Shown here: positions 8,706 through 22,400 of the stretch, one piece after another
Layout: each line of letters starts with the position of its first letter
Position numbering within the stretch: the stretch's first letter is position 1
Origin: Rhinopomastus cyanomelas
Taxonomy: Eukaryota > Chordata > Aves > Bucerotiformes > Rhinopomastidae
Length of the DNA stretch: 64,000 bases
NCBI GenBank assembly: GCA_013400115.1
Contig: VXBP01000263.1
Span: forward strand, 62,001 to 126,000
Direction: 5' to 3'
The notes under the pieces: model-generated
Databases searched by the model: none
Told to the model about the DNA's origin: nothing
Seen by the model: only the letters and a program-made list of their open reading frames with translations
Position numbers and translations under genes: made by a program

Positions 8706-11700
8706 GGTCACCCCAGCCCAGGGTAACTCTAAGATGAACAATCACTATCTTCATCCTGCTCATACTAAATTGAAAATGTAGTGGATGAAGATACTTAATG
8801 CTGACACATGTTCACTGAATCACTGAGGGAAACAGAGGAGGACTTTCCCCTGTGTTGAAACAGGATGGCACGAATCAGTCTAATGTACAAGATAAAGTTT
8901 CATCTGAAAAAATATCTGCTGCTCCCCCAATAAATAAGAAAATGTTTCTCTCTTATAGAAGGGAGACCAGTTATCTACTGAACATGTTGGAGGGAAGGGG
9001 GTATTAAGCCTGACTGGACCCTTGGTAGCCTTCCAAAGAGAGACAGCGTCAAAGCTCCCATTGCTCTGATGGATGCCACCCCACACACCCAGGGATGCAG
9101 GCAGGCAGGATCTCTAATGAGCTGTATGTCAGCCGCTGGATACAGGGAGAGACACCTTTCAGATTTAATCTGGGTATTAGCAGACTAAGTACGGTTTCCT
9201 CATCCTTTCCTCACCTATGTCATCAGGAGTATTGTCTTTTAAGAACACCACCTGTCATTTATCTGTGTTTGATGCAGAGTTAAGAGCACTTAAAAGAGAC
9301 TAATTACCAGACAGAATTCATCAGTGAGTACCAAAACCTTGTAAAGCAGAACTGAGGCACTTATGCTCCTGCTCGTTGTCCATGCTGGGTTTCTTGGGGT
9401 TTTGTATTTATTTTAGCATTCAGGTACTGGTACCACAGAGATCAGGAAAAGAAGAAATGTCTTTAAGTGATCAGAGGCAAATTAGATGCACCCAGATACC
9501 AGGAAATCCAATCAAATGGAGTATTTAGATAGCCACACACTGAAGTAATCCTTTCATTCCATACAGAGCATTTCTTATTTAATCAGGAATTAGCGAAGAT
9601 ACGTGAAAACTAAGGATATTGAAAAATCTACCTCTTTTTAATACACAGTGCAAGCACTAAAAATATAGAGATGCACAAAAACTGTTATTGCTGGAAGCAG
9701 CCAGGAAACACAATTGCAAGAAGTGAACCCAAACTATCACATCCAGGTCCTGTACCTCCTCCATGAACTTCCTGCTTTCTGCCTGTGATGTCCAATGTTT
9801 TAAAGCATTTGGTGTGAGTGAACACCGAGAGAGACAAAAATAGCAGTATTTTTGTTCATAAGATTCTAAATGCAACTTTTTCATGCCTGAAGAGGTCTGA
9901 CACTTGATTAGGCTGAATCAGCTGATGCTGTCAGACAGACTTTACTCATACAAAGCTCACAGCCATGTACAGTGACTGTGCCCCAGTTAAAAGTTTCATG
10001 ATCTCAGGGGTGTTGCATTTCTGAGGTGAGCTGTGCTGTTAATGAGAGGATCACAGCAGATGCTGCAGTTCAAAGCAGCATCCTCCATGGATACTGGCTG
10101 CATTCACATTCAAAAACACAGAACACACCTTAGCTAAATGCAAAGGTGTGTCATCATGTTCCACTTAGAAGAACTGCTGCTCCCTCAGAGTTCTAAAGTG
10201 AATATATTTTAGAAGACAAGTACTACTTGTACCTCGGATACTTCGCAAAACTTTGCAATGTGTATACTGTGTAGACTTCACCATGTACAGACTGGCTCAG
10301 TACACCAGGTGGCTGTTCATTCTTGGCTTTATGTTTTATCTGAACAAGTGCACTAATACACAAGGGACTGAAATCTTAATAAGGTAAATTAATATATTTC
10401 CTCATGTTTGTAAGAAAGGATGCAGATTTATCCTGACAGCAGACAGCTGCATAGTTAAAAGAATAGTAAAGCTCTCTTAAATTAACTCCAGTAGTAATGA
10501 TAACAACACTGTCTACAAAACTCTCCAGTCACACAGCTCTGACATGCCAAGGTAAGCTTTCTTCAACCAAACTGCTGATGCTGTTCTCCACTGACCTTAG
10601 AGCTCTTCCCTAGACTGGCAGATTATTTCATTGCCCTGAATTGACTACTGAAAACATCTTTTTTTTTTTCCCTGTCAATTTGGTCCTTGGTTTCTCAGCT
10701 GAGGCCATCAACTCAGCAGGAAAATATTCTGAACTATGCCACTGTAATTTTCTGGTGCATGCACTGATTACTTCCCCAACTTCCAGCAGCTCATTTCACT
10801 GCAGGCCACCAAAAGCTGTGAAGATGACCCAGGATAACGGAAGCAGATCTTTTTCAATCTGATCCATATCACCCCATGCATGCATGAAATAATTCTACAA
10901 ATACAGTTAAAACTACATAAAGCACAAGATGAAAACATTGTTAGGTGCTACTTCACACGCTTGACCTTAATCTCATTAAACAGGAGTAGGTGAAACCATG
11001 GAGCATCCCAGGGAATTAACCATTGAGGCAGCACCAGATGATGTAGGTGAACACATCAAATGAGCCAGAGTGCCACCAGGGCCAGCTCTCTGCTGCCATC
11101 CTGATAATCAACAACTTACTCTTGGATATTTTGGCAGCCTCACCTGGTTACATCAACGAATCTCACTTGATTTGTTATTGATTTCCCAGAGGGTTATTTG
11201 AAGCAGCAATTTTAGTGATAGATCTTTGCAGTGGAAATGTAGGGCAAAGAAAAAGCTTTGCTCATAGAGAGACACACAAGTGGTCACACTGCAATAAGCT
11301 CAATTCAGGGCTTTTTTCTAACTGAGGCAAGAAAATCTTTGTAGAAAATCTGCAGTTTTGGGGAAAATGCAAATAGTTTCAAACACATTATCTGCTTTAC
11401 TAGAGATATGAACTACTTCAAAATTCCAGCACCTGACTGTTAGCAGATCTGAAAATAGGTATCTTATCTTACACCTAGCACATATGTGACAGCTGTCGTA
11501 TTTGCTGACATCCCAGACATTGAACTGCGGAGCTGTTGAAGCAAAAAAATGAAGGCTGATACAGCCTGAGCTAATAATCCCTGGATTGAGCTGCAAGCAG
11601 GTTCTTTCTGGGTAAGCCATACAGCAAGTTACGCCTTCAGTTGTTAATAGCAGATGTGACATTGTGACATCTTCTGCAGGAGAGTAAAGCTGTTAATACT

Positions 11701-14700
11701 CAAGAAAGGTAAATGAAAAATTTCCATGTACTCACACTTGGGGAGCATCATAAGGTACTACTAAAGGAGATGCCTGCTGCGTAGACGGGGTTTCTAGACT
11801 GAGATTAGTCTTCCAGTCTGACTTCAGAAGAATGTGAGGCATAGAAAGTAATCAAAATTTCATATGCAAGAAAAACACAGGGTTACAGCAGAAACTGCCA
11901 CTGGATGAAAGGCAGAGAAAGATACAATAAATAAGGATCCTTTTCCACACGAAAATGAAAGACCTTCCCTTTAAAAGGCTTCACTCACAGTCTTTTACAT
12001 ATGAAATAAGTAAACCCACAACACTTATTATGACTGTAAACAAACTGTATTTTAAATATTAATATACAAATGAGAAAACATTATCGCTAATGACCTGTAA
12101 GTACAGACTTATTCTACAATGACCGTTATAAAATTCATTGAAATCAGGATTTTTCCTGGGAGAGTTCTTATACCCAGATTCATATACCACTAATATATTA
12201 CATACATACTCCCATTTTAAAATTTATTTTCATTATTATGTATAAATGCATGAAAGTAGCCTTTAAAGCACTTTGTAGTAGTGAGTTTAATCCTTCCCCA
12301 GCAGAAGGGATGATAGCAAAGATAGTTGTTGCTGTTTATGTATTCCCTCACTCAAAATAATCACAACACTTGCATTTGGCTGGTACCAAAATTACTTTCC
12401 TCTTATTATTCGGCAGTGGTTATTTTTTTCAGGTTGCAGTCTTACAGAAGTTTCTCTCTCACACACACAAAAATCAGGCACTGCAGATCACACAACTGAA
12501 TAGACTGAGCTCTGGAGTAAAGCTGCTGTGACTAAGAGGAAACACATCTATTTGTAAATACAAAACAAATTAGGTAACGGGGGAAAATTGTAAAATAAGT
12601 GTTTTCTTCAATTTGTCTATCCCTTAATCTGATTTGCCATGAGTTCAGAGATATTTTCTACTGGTTATATCTGCATGAAAAAGAAAAGAGAAACCAAGGC
12701 CATACATCCTTTTCAAACACTAAAGAAAAATGCAACAACACAAATTGGTGCAGAGTTTTCTTATTCTCACTACTTTTGTGGAAGCTCTGTTATCTTACAC
12801 TGCCTGACTTGTGAGCTCATTCTTTAGATAACTGAAAAGGTCTCCGTGTTTTAGCCCAGAAACCCCACCATATGCTGGTGGAAGATTTTCTGTTGGTGCC
12901 TCTTCTCATCTCAGGACAAACATGTACATATGAAGTCGATGCAGCAGCTGTAAATAAATTCTGTGACGAGCACACAGATTCTATTGTTGCAATTGCTCTG
13001 TAAACTAGGATTTTCAGCAATACACACTATACATTTTTAGAATGGAGGACAAAATTTAGCAAGTAATTGCATTTTGCTACAGTATTTAATAGTCAAGCAA
13101 CACAGCCATCCACTTTCTCTACTACACATGTTAATCCCTCTCTTAAAGTACAAGGAAAACCAGTATGCATCCGCTTTCTCAGTGTCCTGTGAACAACTTA
13201 AGCTTCCACTTGCTTTAAGTAAATGCTGTAAGATTTCTGAAAAACTGAATTGCAGTAATTCTGAGTTGCAGTATGCAGATTTACTGGTTTCTTCTGAGGA
13301 CTTGCTCTTAGCAGCAGTTGCTCTGCTTCAATAGTTATAAGCCATCAGTTTTGTGTATCTATTTTGTTTGCAGGTGTCTAACTAAGACAAGGTGAGTTTC
13401 AGACTAAGAAAACCAGTGGAAAAAAACAGCTTTGTAATTAGTAATTCCTTAGTAATATTGTAAGTAATACAGTTTGTCGAAGTTGATGCCCTCTTCACAG
13501 AAAGTCTGAGTTTTAGGAATTTACAGCTTTGAGAAAAACAAATGAGCTCAGAATTTTAGGTGAAGCATCACGTAGTGGCATGTGATGTCAGGTTGCATTA
13601 GTCTCGCCTTACTCTGTGATACAAGTCACTGGGAGTGACACAATCCGAAGTGACTTCGCACAATACAACGTGTCAGCTAAAATACCTGAAACAAATCACT
13701 TTTACCAACATTAGAACTTAGACTAATGCACATTTAACTGTGAGAATTCACTAGCTTCAAAAAGAAAAAAAATTGGATATATGTGACGAAGAGGTTAAGA
13801 TGTTTGTGCATCTACTAGAGACTGCTAGCGATTTTCTTACTTCCTCACATCATCTACACATTCTAGTGCAAAGCTCACACACGTTTGTCATCCACCAAAA
13901 GCCTTTGTACACATGAAGCCAATGAAAATCTAATTCAGTGGAAAAGTAAGTGACCATTGCCAACACACACATGCACCTCTACTGACCAAAAGTTGTTTCT
14001 CCAGACAGGACTGAGGCCATGCATCACCTCAAACCATTCCCCCCTTAATGGAGTTCCTACATACAGACACAGAAAGGCTATTTGGAATTTGCAGTGTCAT
14101 TTGCTCTGATTTCTCTCACAGTACTATTCCTCTTGTTCAGTGATTTTTGAAACAGCAAGCTTATTTTCCTCTTATCTCTTTGTGATACCAACTACACTTT
14201 TAAGAAGGTAGCAGGTGTAACACAGCAACAAGAATAAAGTTCACAGGGAGGACTATTTGGTCAAAACAGCAAGTCACACACCCCTAGTTAAAAAGTTAAT
14301 TGATGTATTATAACACTACCCAAATATTTCTGTTCCTTTCTTTCTCCTCATGCAAAGAGTTCCTTTGTGTTCTCCCTCCACCTAAACCCACAATTCGTCC
14401 AATTATAAAACTCGGCTGAAGCAGAATTCAAAGTTTGTGCATTAGCACAGCCTGTGATCCCGTTGCAGGAAGGTGTAATGGGTATCAGGTCAAATGTTGA
14501 GATGAATTGTGCCTGACATCTTTCAGGGACATTCTTGCACATCTGAATTGCAGAATATGCTCTGTGCCAACTTAATTCAATTGATAACAGAGGCTTCATA
14601 CTGACCACGACACTTTTCACATGTGCAATCGTTTAAGCACAATGAGATTTTCTTCGTAGCACATTTCTGGAAACATAATGACTTAGAGATCACATTAAGA

Positions 14701-17134
14701 GTATGACACAATACAAGGTTAAAATCTCGGTGCTATCTTTGGCTTTCTCACTGAAAGAGCAATTTTAATGCTTTACAGCTTATCTCTCAGACTCATTCTA
14801 AAACAACGTTGCCTCCGCTCTGCTGACACCAAACGTGTTCAGGAAGAGGTAGGATTTGCCAGATACAGGTATGTAGTCTATGTAGACTCAGTGGAGAATG
14901 TCCTGTGCAGTGTCTAGAAATAATACTTGCTATTAGGTCCTCAAGCTGTAATCTAAACATCTGCCATTAGCCGGTCAATGCTTTTAATAACGAAATAAGC
15001 AGCCATGGTCTGTGTATCATCAAAAGAAGGCAGCACTGAATTCTGCAGAACCACATGCCTTTTAAATTGCTATCCCTAACTTTCCTCCCGCCTATAAATC
15101 AAAAACTAGAAAATGTACCAACATTTTATGCACCGCACCGTAAAAATTTAAAGTCGGATTAGAAAACATGGTTGCCATGGTACCTGAGGACTACACTTTC
15201 ATGCAAAGAAATCTAACAGATGCAGAAGAATTGAACCTTACAGCAGGCGTGGTATAATTTTTAGATAAACTAAAGAAGAAGCTGTAAGGATATTTCCAGC
15301 TCTGTAAGATGGCTGGATGGCTTCTTGTATTTCAGGAAGCTGCATCTCTATGTCTATAACTGCTTCAAATTCTCTCTAAGGGCTGAAATGTTCCTAGGGT
15401 GAAATCTTGATGTTATTCGAGTCAATGGGGGGTTTTGCCACTGACTTCAAACAAGACAAGGTTTCCCCTTGGCTCTTTGAAGATGGATGGCAAAAAGAAA
15501 CATTTAGGGAGAACAGCGGTCTCAAGCCAAGAAGGTCAGACTGAACCGCAGTGTGGCATCGCATCTTCGCTCACAGAAAATGGTCGTGCAGCCTGTTTTT
15601 TACAGGAGCTGCATCTCTCTATGCCCAGAATTAAATTTAAGGGGAAAAGGTTCACAAATAAATGAGGTTAATTTCTATTTCATGGTATGATTGCAGGTGT
15701 TGTATTCCTTATTTTCTTTGCCTAGGGGCATTGCTAAAGAGAGAGGAGAACAAAGGAAGAAACATCAGGAATACTCTGAGCAAATAAAAGCCAGAAATAA
15801 TAGGCACTAAAAACAAATATCATTTTCCATGCAATTTTGTGCTAAAAAAATACCATATTTTTGTATTGTTCTTACAGAAACATTGCTTTGGAGAGCTGCT
15901 TCCTCTGACATTGCTGAAATTTGATTCACTGAGACATCTACATTGCCCAAGAAAAATCTGCTCCTTTGACAACTAAGAACCACCTCGACAGACCATTAAA
16001 TTACTGTTCAGAAGTCTAGGCTGGGCTCAAATAGTTTAACACCTACTATTTGCTGTTCTGGCAGATGAATTAGTGGCCAGGAGAGCAAGCTCGTCAATTT
16101 TACAGAATGGGTTTTTTTAACCTGGTCAAAAGTTACCATAAGTTCAATGCTTTTTGAAACTTGGTCATTTCAAAATGGCTAAATATTAGAAAGGTTCTTT
16201 AAAATGAGTCTATTCCCAGCAATTTGCTCCATACAGTTTATACAGCTTTGGCTCGTGAGCACATTAATAGTGAGAGCTGAATCCCAACATGAAAAGCAGT
16301 CACCTATTTTGCCATAGCACCAAGAGGCAGAGTCTGCCTCTCACTGCAATCCTTCATTTTGGGATTCCTGTGCTCGTCCAGGAGCAGCAGTTGTGGCCAA
16401 CACACTGCTAGAAAAAACAGAAAATGGCAAGAGTTTCCGCTGATGCTTCAGGGAGATTATTTACTGCAAAAGACACTCTCCTCAAACAGATTTTTGATCA
16501 CATCAAGTGCCACTGAGGGTTTCATACACTAAAAGAATTTCAGAAAAAAGAAACCAACAAACAGGGAATCTACCCCAGACAGGTGACTTGATTGCTGTTA
16601 TTGTGCAGCCCAACGGGATTGCTGAGCAAGAGAGAAGATGAAGGAGCCCTTTGTAGGCACTTGCAATGACACAGCACACAGGTATGCACATCATGTAACA
16701 CCTTTCACTTCTCTGTCCTTTGCTGCCGGGGTTTGGTTTTGAAGGAATTATCTCACTTTATAACACGAAGGACTGCTAGTGCTTTAAATCAAGATTCCAG
16801 GTAGCTATAACTGCCTTTAAAAATAGCATTTTCACAGATAAAAAACCCCCAGAACCTCAGCAGACACTACTTCCCTCAATGAACCACTTAACTTCACCAG
16901 GAAAAAAATTAGGGGTTGTGCTGGGACGGCAGTATCATGTATTGCATCAAGTTGTGAACTGCTGAGACAATATCCTGACACCTGCCTTGCAAAGCTGCAT
17001 TCTTCACTGTTCAGATGTTTCACTGCCTCCCCATCCAGCCAGATCTCACAGAGTCACCTTCTGTTCATGGCTTCCATTGGAGAGGCAGAAGGTGAGGAAC
17101 AGGGACAACCACCCACAGCAGCCAGCCAGTGTCA
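8706..17134. other. Long repeat-poor non-coding stretch
   Basis: Over about 8.4 kb I recognise no CR1, no LTR and no supportable gene. The longest frame (11318-11662 minus, 114 codons) has no recognisable domain, and the others are 60-90 codons and scattered on both strands. Minor low-complexity features are a T tract near 10660 and a short (CA)n near 12462. A repeat-poor stretch of this length could hold conserved regulatory elements, but nothing here identifies one. Confidence 0.5.
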
Positions 17135-17390
17135 GCGCGTTGGGTCATTAGCGCACGTTTGCTCGCTGGGACTGGAATAGAGATCCTTCAAGACGACTGC
17201 ACACGCCAAACAGACAGTGCCCTGCTCTGTGCTGCTGTTCTGGTGACCAAGAGACACAGAAACTTTGGGGTTTTGTTTCCAGGATGCGAGGAAAGCACCT
17301 GCTGTCTGTCCCTGCGCGTTTGGGGAAGGGGATCTAGCGAGGGGTTGAACGTTCTGTCGTCTAGAACCTGATTCCCTGCTGTACTGCACG
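17135..17390. promoter_or_regulatory. CpG-rich patch (possible small orphan CpG island)
   Basis: I counted 14 CpG dinucleotides by eye in about 256 bases, including GCGCG at 17135-17139, GCGCACG near 17151, TGCGCG near 17314 and a GCACGTG E-box-like palindrome near 17387. The surrounding tens of kilobases have very few. A 143-codon minus-strand frame (17563-17132) covers the patch but has no recognisable domain; its length may simply reflect higher G+C. It could be a small regulatory island or the decayed promoter of an unannotated transcript. No transcription start motif is convincing. Confidence 0.35.
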
Positions 17391-18511
17391 TGAAAGGCCT
17401 TAGAGCTTCTGCCAGCCAGGAAATGTAGTCTTGGGCCAGTTCCTTCTTGGCAATGCAGTGCTGAATGGCTGCTCCTCTTTTTGTGTAGGACCAGAGCTGA
17501 TGTGGAAGAGGAGATGAGGCTAGGAGAGATGTCTGTTGCAGAGTTGCATCTGCAGCCAGACAAGAGGCAATCTGAACTTCTTAGGTGCTATAAGACTATT
17601 TCATTTCCCTTAGGAGGTTAAAGGTGGGTTATTAATGTTGACTGACTTAGAAATGGAACTGGAGTTTCTTGGATTCGCCAGAACAGCTGAGATGCCATTG
17701 AGACCATTTCTGAAGGGATCAGCTGTTTTGATACCTTATCTGTAATTTTTACAGTTACTTATAACTGCTTTTTCTGGCAAATTAAGTTTTTTGGGACAAC
17801 AGAACAACAATAGCAAATAATTTTCTTTACTAATCTTTTATGTGCTGGGTTTGGCAATACACAGTGTCTACTAGTAGCACACAGGGAGACTAAATGTGTT
17901 GAGTTACCAACAATGAAACGATGCCTGTCTGCAGTCCATGCATTCTGTTCATACTACAGCTGCTCTCTGCTCACTTCACTCGATCCTCTAATGTTTGTTT
18001 AGAAGAGAACAAGACTCAGTCTTACATTTCTGGATTTAATTAATAAGGCTGCAACAGCGAGACACTTCATTTTACAGGAAGAAAAAACTATTTCAATTTC
18101 TACTCCTCTTTTCCTCATTACCACTCAGCCTACTCACAGAAGTTATATAAGGCTCAAACAGCTTCATTCCATTTTGAAGAATGCATTCAGCAGCACTTAA
18201 AAAGTGATACCATTAGCTATTCATTTTGCTCAATACATTTCATATTAACAATAATCTATCATAGTGCATAATGATTATTAAAATCTAAGCAACAGGAGCT
18301 TTAGAATAAATGAACTGGCACACTTGACTAACCTTGAAACCTGCTTTATAGATTAAAATTGCTTTTTTGCCATGAGCACTTCAGTCACTTCACTTTCCTT
18401 ACACTCTCCACATCTGAATTGTAATTTCTACTCTCCCCTCATACACTTGATTCTATTCAAACAAGGCAAATAATTTGGAAAACACTGACTGCACACCTGA
18501 TCACTTGTAGG
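17391..18511. other. Unique non-coding DNA
   Basis: I see no gene or recognisable repeat here. The sequence becomes A+T-rich after about 17600. Confidence 0.5.
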
Positions 18512-18860
18512 TGTCACGGTTTAGCACCAGTTAGCCCACAAAATTATGTTCTGCCCAACCATGCAGAAGGGAATGTCCTCCCACCCCCTGGGGTGGGGAG
18601 AAAAGAGGTAAACACACTTCCAGAAACTAGAAGAAGAAATATTAAACTTTAGTGAACTTTATTAAAGACTGTATTAAGTAGACAAAAGAACAAAAAGAAA
18701 AAAAAGGGAAAGGGAACGAGGAAAATGGAAAAAAAAACTGTGTTCTTCCTCAATTACTCATGTCCATCCCTCACCCCAACCAGACCTCCTAACCCTTAAT
18801 TCCAAACAAATGCTAAAAGCTGTGGACAAGGAGGGAGTATAAAGGAAAGACTGGGAATCT
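18512..18860. mobile_element. Probable avian endogenous-retrovirus LTR remnant (solo, decayed)
   Basis: The segment starts TGTCACGGTTTAGCACCAG, close to the terminal sequence I know from avian ERV LTRs, followed by a CCCACCCCCTGGGGTGGGGAG block and a TTTATTAAAGACTGTATTAA block in the order typical of those LTRs. The far end is decayed, and I could not locate a matching CA terminus or target-site duplication, so the right boundary is approximate. No gag, pol or env sequence lies next to it, so this looks like a solo or truncated LTR. Orientation is unclear: a TATAAAGG motif near 18839 favours plus, while my recollection of related LTRs favours minus. Confidence 0.5.
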
Positions 18861-19189
18861 CCTAGGCAGTGCTTAAATGCTCAGTATAAGCAGAAATAAG
18901 AAATATAGAGGTCCTACATTTATAGTTTTATCTAAAAATACTACTCATTTATTGACTTCACACTTCAATGCTCACCTCAAAGTTCAAAACTGAATAATTT
19001 AGAGTATTTCAATGTAGGAATCATAGGCACAGAATTAAGAGAATTAAATGGATGGGACATGACAACATACAACACAGTAGTGAAAGAAAAGAAAGAGGGG
19101 AAATTGGTGTAACTGAATGGAAAAGAATCAGAGGCCCATATGGTTTGGGTACACACACAGATGGAAGATAAGCAACCAAAACAACATAA
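18861..19189. other. A+T-rich non-coding DNA after the LTR
   Basis: I see no gene. This may still include the decayed end of the LTR-like element, but I recognise no retroviral coding sequence. It is covered in part by a 160-codon minus-strand frame (19459-18977) that I regard as a chance frame. Confidence 0.4.
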
Positions 19190-19420
19190 GTCAATATAAA
19201 ATTGATTTATATCAATCAATATTTTAATAAATATAAAAATGGGTACTTTATACCAATTATCAAGATAAGCAAAATCAATGTAAAGCCACTTTACATCTGA
19301 GCAAAAAAGAAAATAAAAGTTGTGATTACAAATAATATAAAGAAATGTACAATATATTTGAAAATACATGAACCAACATAGAATAAATTTATAATCAATA
19401 ATATTCAAAGGGTTAAAAAT
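19190..19420. repeat. A+T-rich low-complexity block
   Basis: A stretch dominated by A and T with small palindromes such as ATTGATTTATATCAAT near 19202 and runs like AATATTTTAATAAATATAAA. Such sequence often opens easily and can act as a matrix-attachment region, but that is only a possibility here. Confidence 0.5.
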
Positions 19421-22400
19421 ACACAGAACATTTCCCTTTTCTTTAACTGCCTTTAACATCTAAACCAAATACTACAAGTCACAGTGCTACAGCAGTTATC
19501 TCCTATAAGGACAGCTTTCAGTGTTGGTAATTTATCTCATCAGAAAAGCAAACTGTTTTATCAGAGATGAGCACAAAAGCCTTTGACATCCTGACCCTGC
19601 ACTGGTGTCAGGTAGCTGGGACACAGACTGCAGTTCACAGGCTGGGCTGGTGTGAGCATTAGGAGCAGTTGTCACAGAACACAAAGAAAGGTAAAGAACC
19701 ATAATCCCTTCCTGCAGGAAGCTGAAACAGTTGTGTTGCAGGGGAAAGAATCTTATGCTGATACACTACTCATCCTTAAACAAGCGTGCTCATGCAAATG
19801 CAACTGGCTTTCCTTGTGAATAGCCATAACCAATAGATCCACGTACCCGTAAGTTCCCCATTTCTACATCCCCCATTTTTACTCATTCTTCCTCACTGTT
19901 GCTCTTACAGCTTCTCTGGTTACTACTCCAAACTGATGTGTACCAGCACCTAAGAGAAATGCGTAAGGCACGAAGCAACAACATGGCAACAACCTGATAA
20001 CAACCCTGTTCTGCCCCTTCTGTGTGGCACCATTATATTTGGGTCCATTGGAAGTCAGGGCCTTTGGCTGTTACAAGAGGCTAGAGGAACAGAATGCAAT
20101 TTTGACAAGAAAGAGGGTAAAATAAATAGGAGGGAGGGTCAGGGCTCATATTAGAAAGCTGCAGTTCTTCACACTCTTATCTTAGAGGATAAAATTATTT
20201 CCTGTATTCAGAGATCCTCATTCTGCCCTGGAAGTAAATTCCCCTTTCATTTTACGCTAAGTCCCAGCTTATTTGCAAGTCCATGTAGACAGCTGATTCC
20301 TGGCACAATCTGGCCAAACAATGACTAATTGTTACTGACTTCCCAGATGGTCAGTCTAATAACTGGAGAAGGGCAACCAACCTAGCAATCAGGTTTCATT
20401 TAGCTGAAGACAGCACAACAGCTGTCTTTTTCTTTCCTACACACCCAAGCAGAGCTTTCTGTTGTTCCAGTACTCTACTGAGCTCCAGTGAGCTGGAAAG
20501 TCCTGCTTTAGGTGATGTTTTACTGAGTTCTCACCCCTTCTCTTCCTTCCACATTACTCTGCTGCTCTGTCTAATGCAGTTGCAGTAACTTTTGGTGGGA
20601 GGGCACGGGGACGTGGACAGACATATGCTTTCTCCAGCCTGTTGAGAACATCAGAGTTCAAAGGGAAGCATCTTATGAGACAGTACCCCAAAATCACACA
20701 GAAAGCAGTAACACAGTCTCTGCAAACTGACAATTCAGTCAGTTCTCACCCAACTTGGGCTGAGCTTGCTAGTTCCCCACCGTGACAGCAGCCAACAAGT
20801 GAAACAAGCCTTGGTGAAACGGACAGTCTCAGGTGTCTAATGAGTAACGAAGGCAAGATGCAAATTTTAGCAGCCTCACACAAGCTGGGACGTCCCATAT
20901 GGAAATAAGAACATTTTTCTCTAGGGATCAATTGCAGTGGGTTCACAGTGATATCCATCAGGGGCAGAAAAACTCAAACCCTAATGCAATTAGCTGGCCT
21001 CTATCACGATACATTTACAGGGACCAGAAGGACATCGAGTTTGTTCCTGTAAGAAAGGCACAAATGGACAGGCTTTTCCTGAAGAATATTGTAGCAACGA
21101 AACACAAGGGAGATCAAACCTTTGTCTGGTACAAACTGCCCTGGCTTAAAGGCCAACTAAGAGACAGGAACCTTTGAGGCAGAGACAATCTGGCACATGC
21201 TCCAATGTAAACACTGAAATCCAACAGCACGTCCCCCTGAACTGCTTTGGCCGCAGTGGGATTAAAACTCTTTCAACTGTGTGTCTGCACTTAAGCAGAA
21301 AACCACTTACAACCTAAATATATCTCCTGAATGTGTTATGGACCCTGACTTTCAGTCTGAACATGCTTCAGCAAAGCACTAATCTCACACTGTTATCAGC
21401 TACTGAGTCTCACATTATCTCAGGTGAGAAATCAGATCTCTACGGTGGAGTTTTATCACATTTCTTTCCTTGGCTTTCCAGTTTACCCTTTCAGATAACA
21501 TGTTTTGGTCTCAGTTTAGCCCAGGAGCAGCAGGATTAACAGAAAACACACACAGCAGGAGACATGAGGTGCACAGAGAGAGGACTGAAACTTGCTCACA
21601 GGTCCAGCTTAATAAAGGCTGGACAGTGCCCCAGACATCACCACGGTGAGCTGCTTTCACTGGACAGGCAGTTCCTAGCAGCGCTGGCAACAAAAGCCCT
21701 GGCTGCCTGGCTTCGTCCCGTGGCTAGGATTTGGATTACCCTGCAAGTCCTGTAACAGCAGAATTCCTCTGCTAATGACATCATGGAGCTCTACCCCTGG
21801 AAAGCATCCCCCCTTCCCCCACCCCAAAGGTCCCATGTGACCTACCCTACATTAGCTATTTGCAGAACAATTACAATGGTTAATGCTACAAAGAGCTAAT
21901 CCCAGCACACAAATTTCCCTTTGTCTCTTCTCCTCTCTGAAAATACTAGTCTGAGAAAGTCAAGACTTGGAATTCCATAGGACCAGATGTTAACTGCCAT
22001 CGTGCTGGAAACATAAAAACAGAATTACAAATAATCTATCAAATCCTTTCACTGCAAGATACTTTTATGTAAATACTAAGAATTGAATTTGCAAATAATA
22101 GACAAAAATTGCCTGTATCTGAGGAGGAACTGATTGCCCTAAGTGTTTGACATAAGCTGCCATCATGTTTTCTGCTTCTACTTGGCTTTCCAGCTAGACC
22201 CAGTTTACACAAATGTGCCAGATTAGATGGTCTGAGTGATTAATTTTCAGCTGCTTTTGGTAAGCTGCCTGTCTGCTACGCACAGTACACTTTACGTATA
22301 GAATTTCCTATGAAACCACATAGGGACACAACATTTGTTTGTCAAAACTGGTATTTCCCGAAGGATCTGAAATGTGTGAATTCAGAAATTATTCTACACC

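Noticed and set aside
11318..11662. 114-codon minus-strand frame
   Set aside because: No recognisable domain, signal peptide or splice context.
17132..17563. 143-codon minus-strand frame over the CpG-rich patch
   Set aside because: Serine-rich with no domain; the length can be explained by local G+C enrichment. Kept only as a comment on the CpG patch.
18977..19459. 160-codon minus-strand open reading frame, the longest in the window
   Set aside because: It lies in A+T-rich sequence and its translation is a string of Phe, Ile, Tyr and Cys with no recognisable domain. A-rich DNA on one strand gives such frames by chance.
20899..21177. 92-codon plus-strand frame with a balanced amino-acid composition
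   Set aside because: It looks more protein-like than most here, but I recognise no family and see no convincing splice sites.
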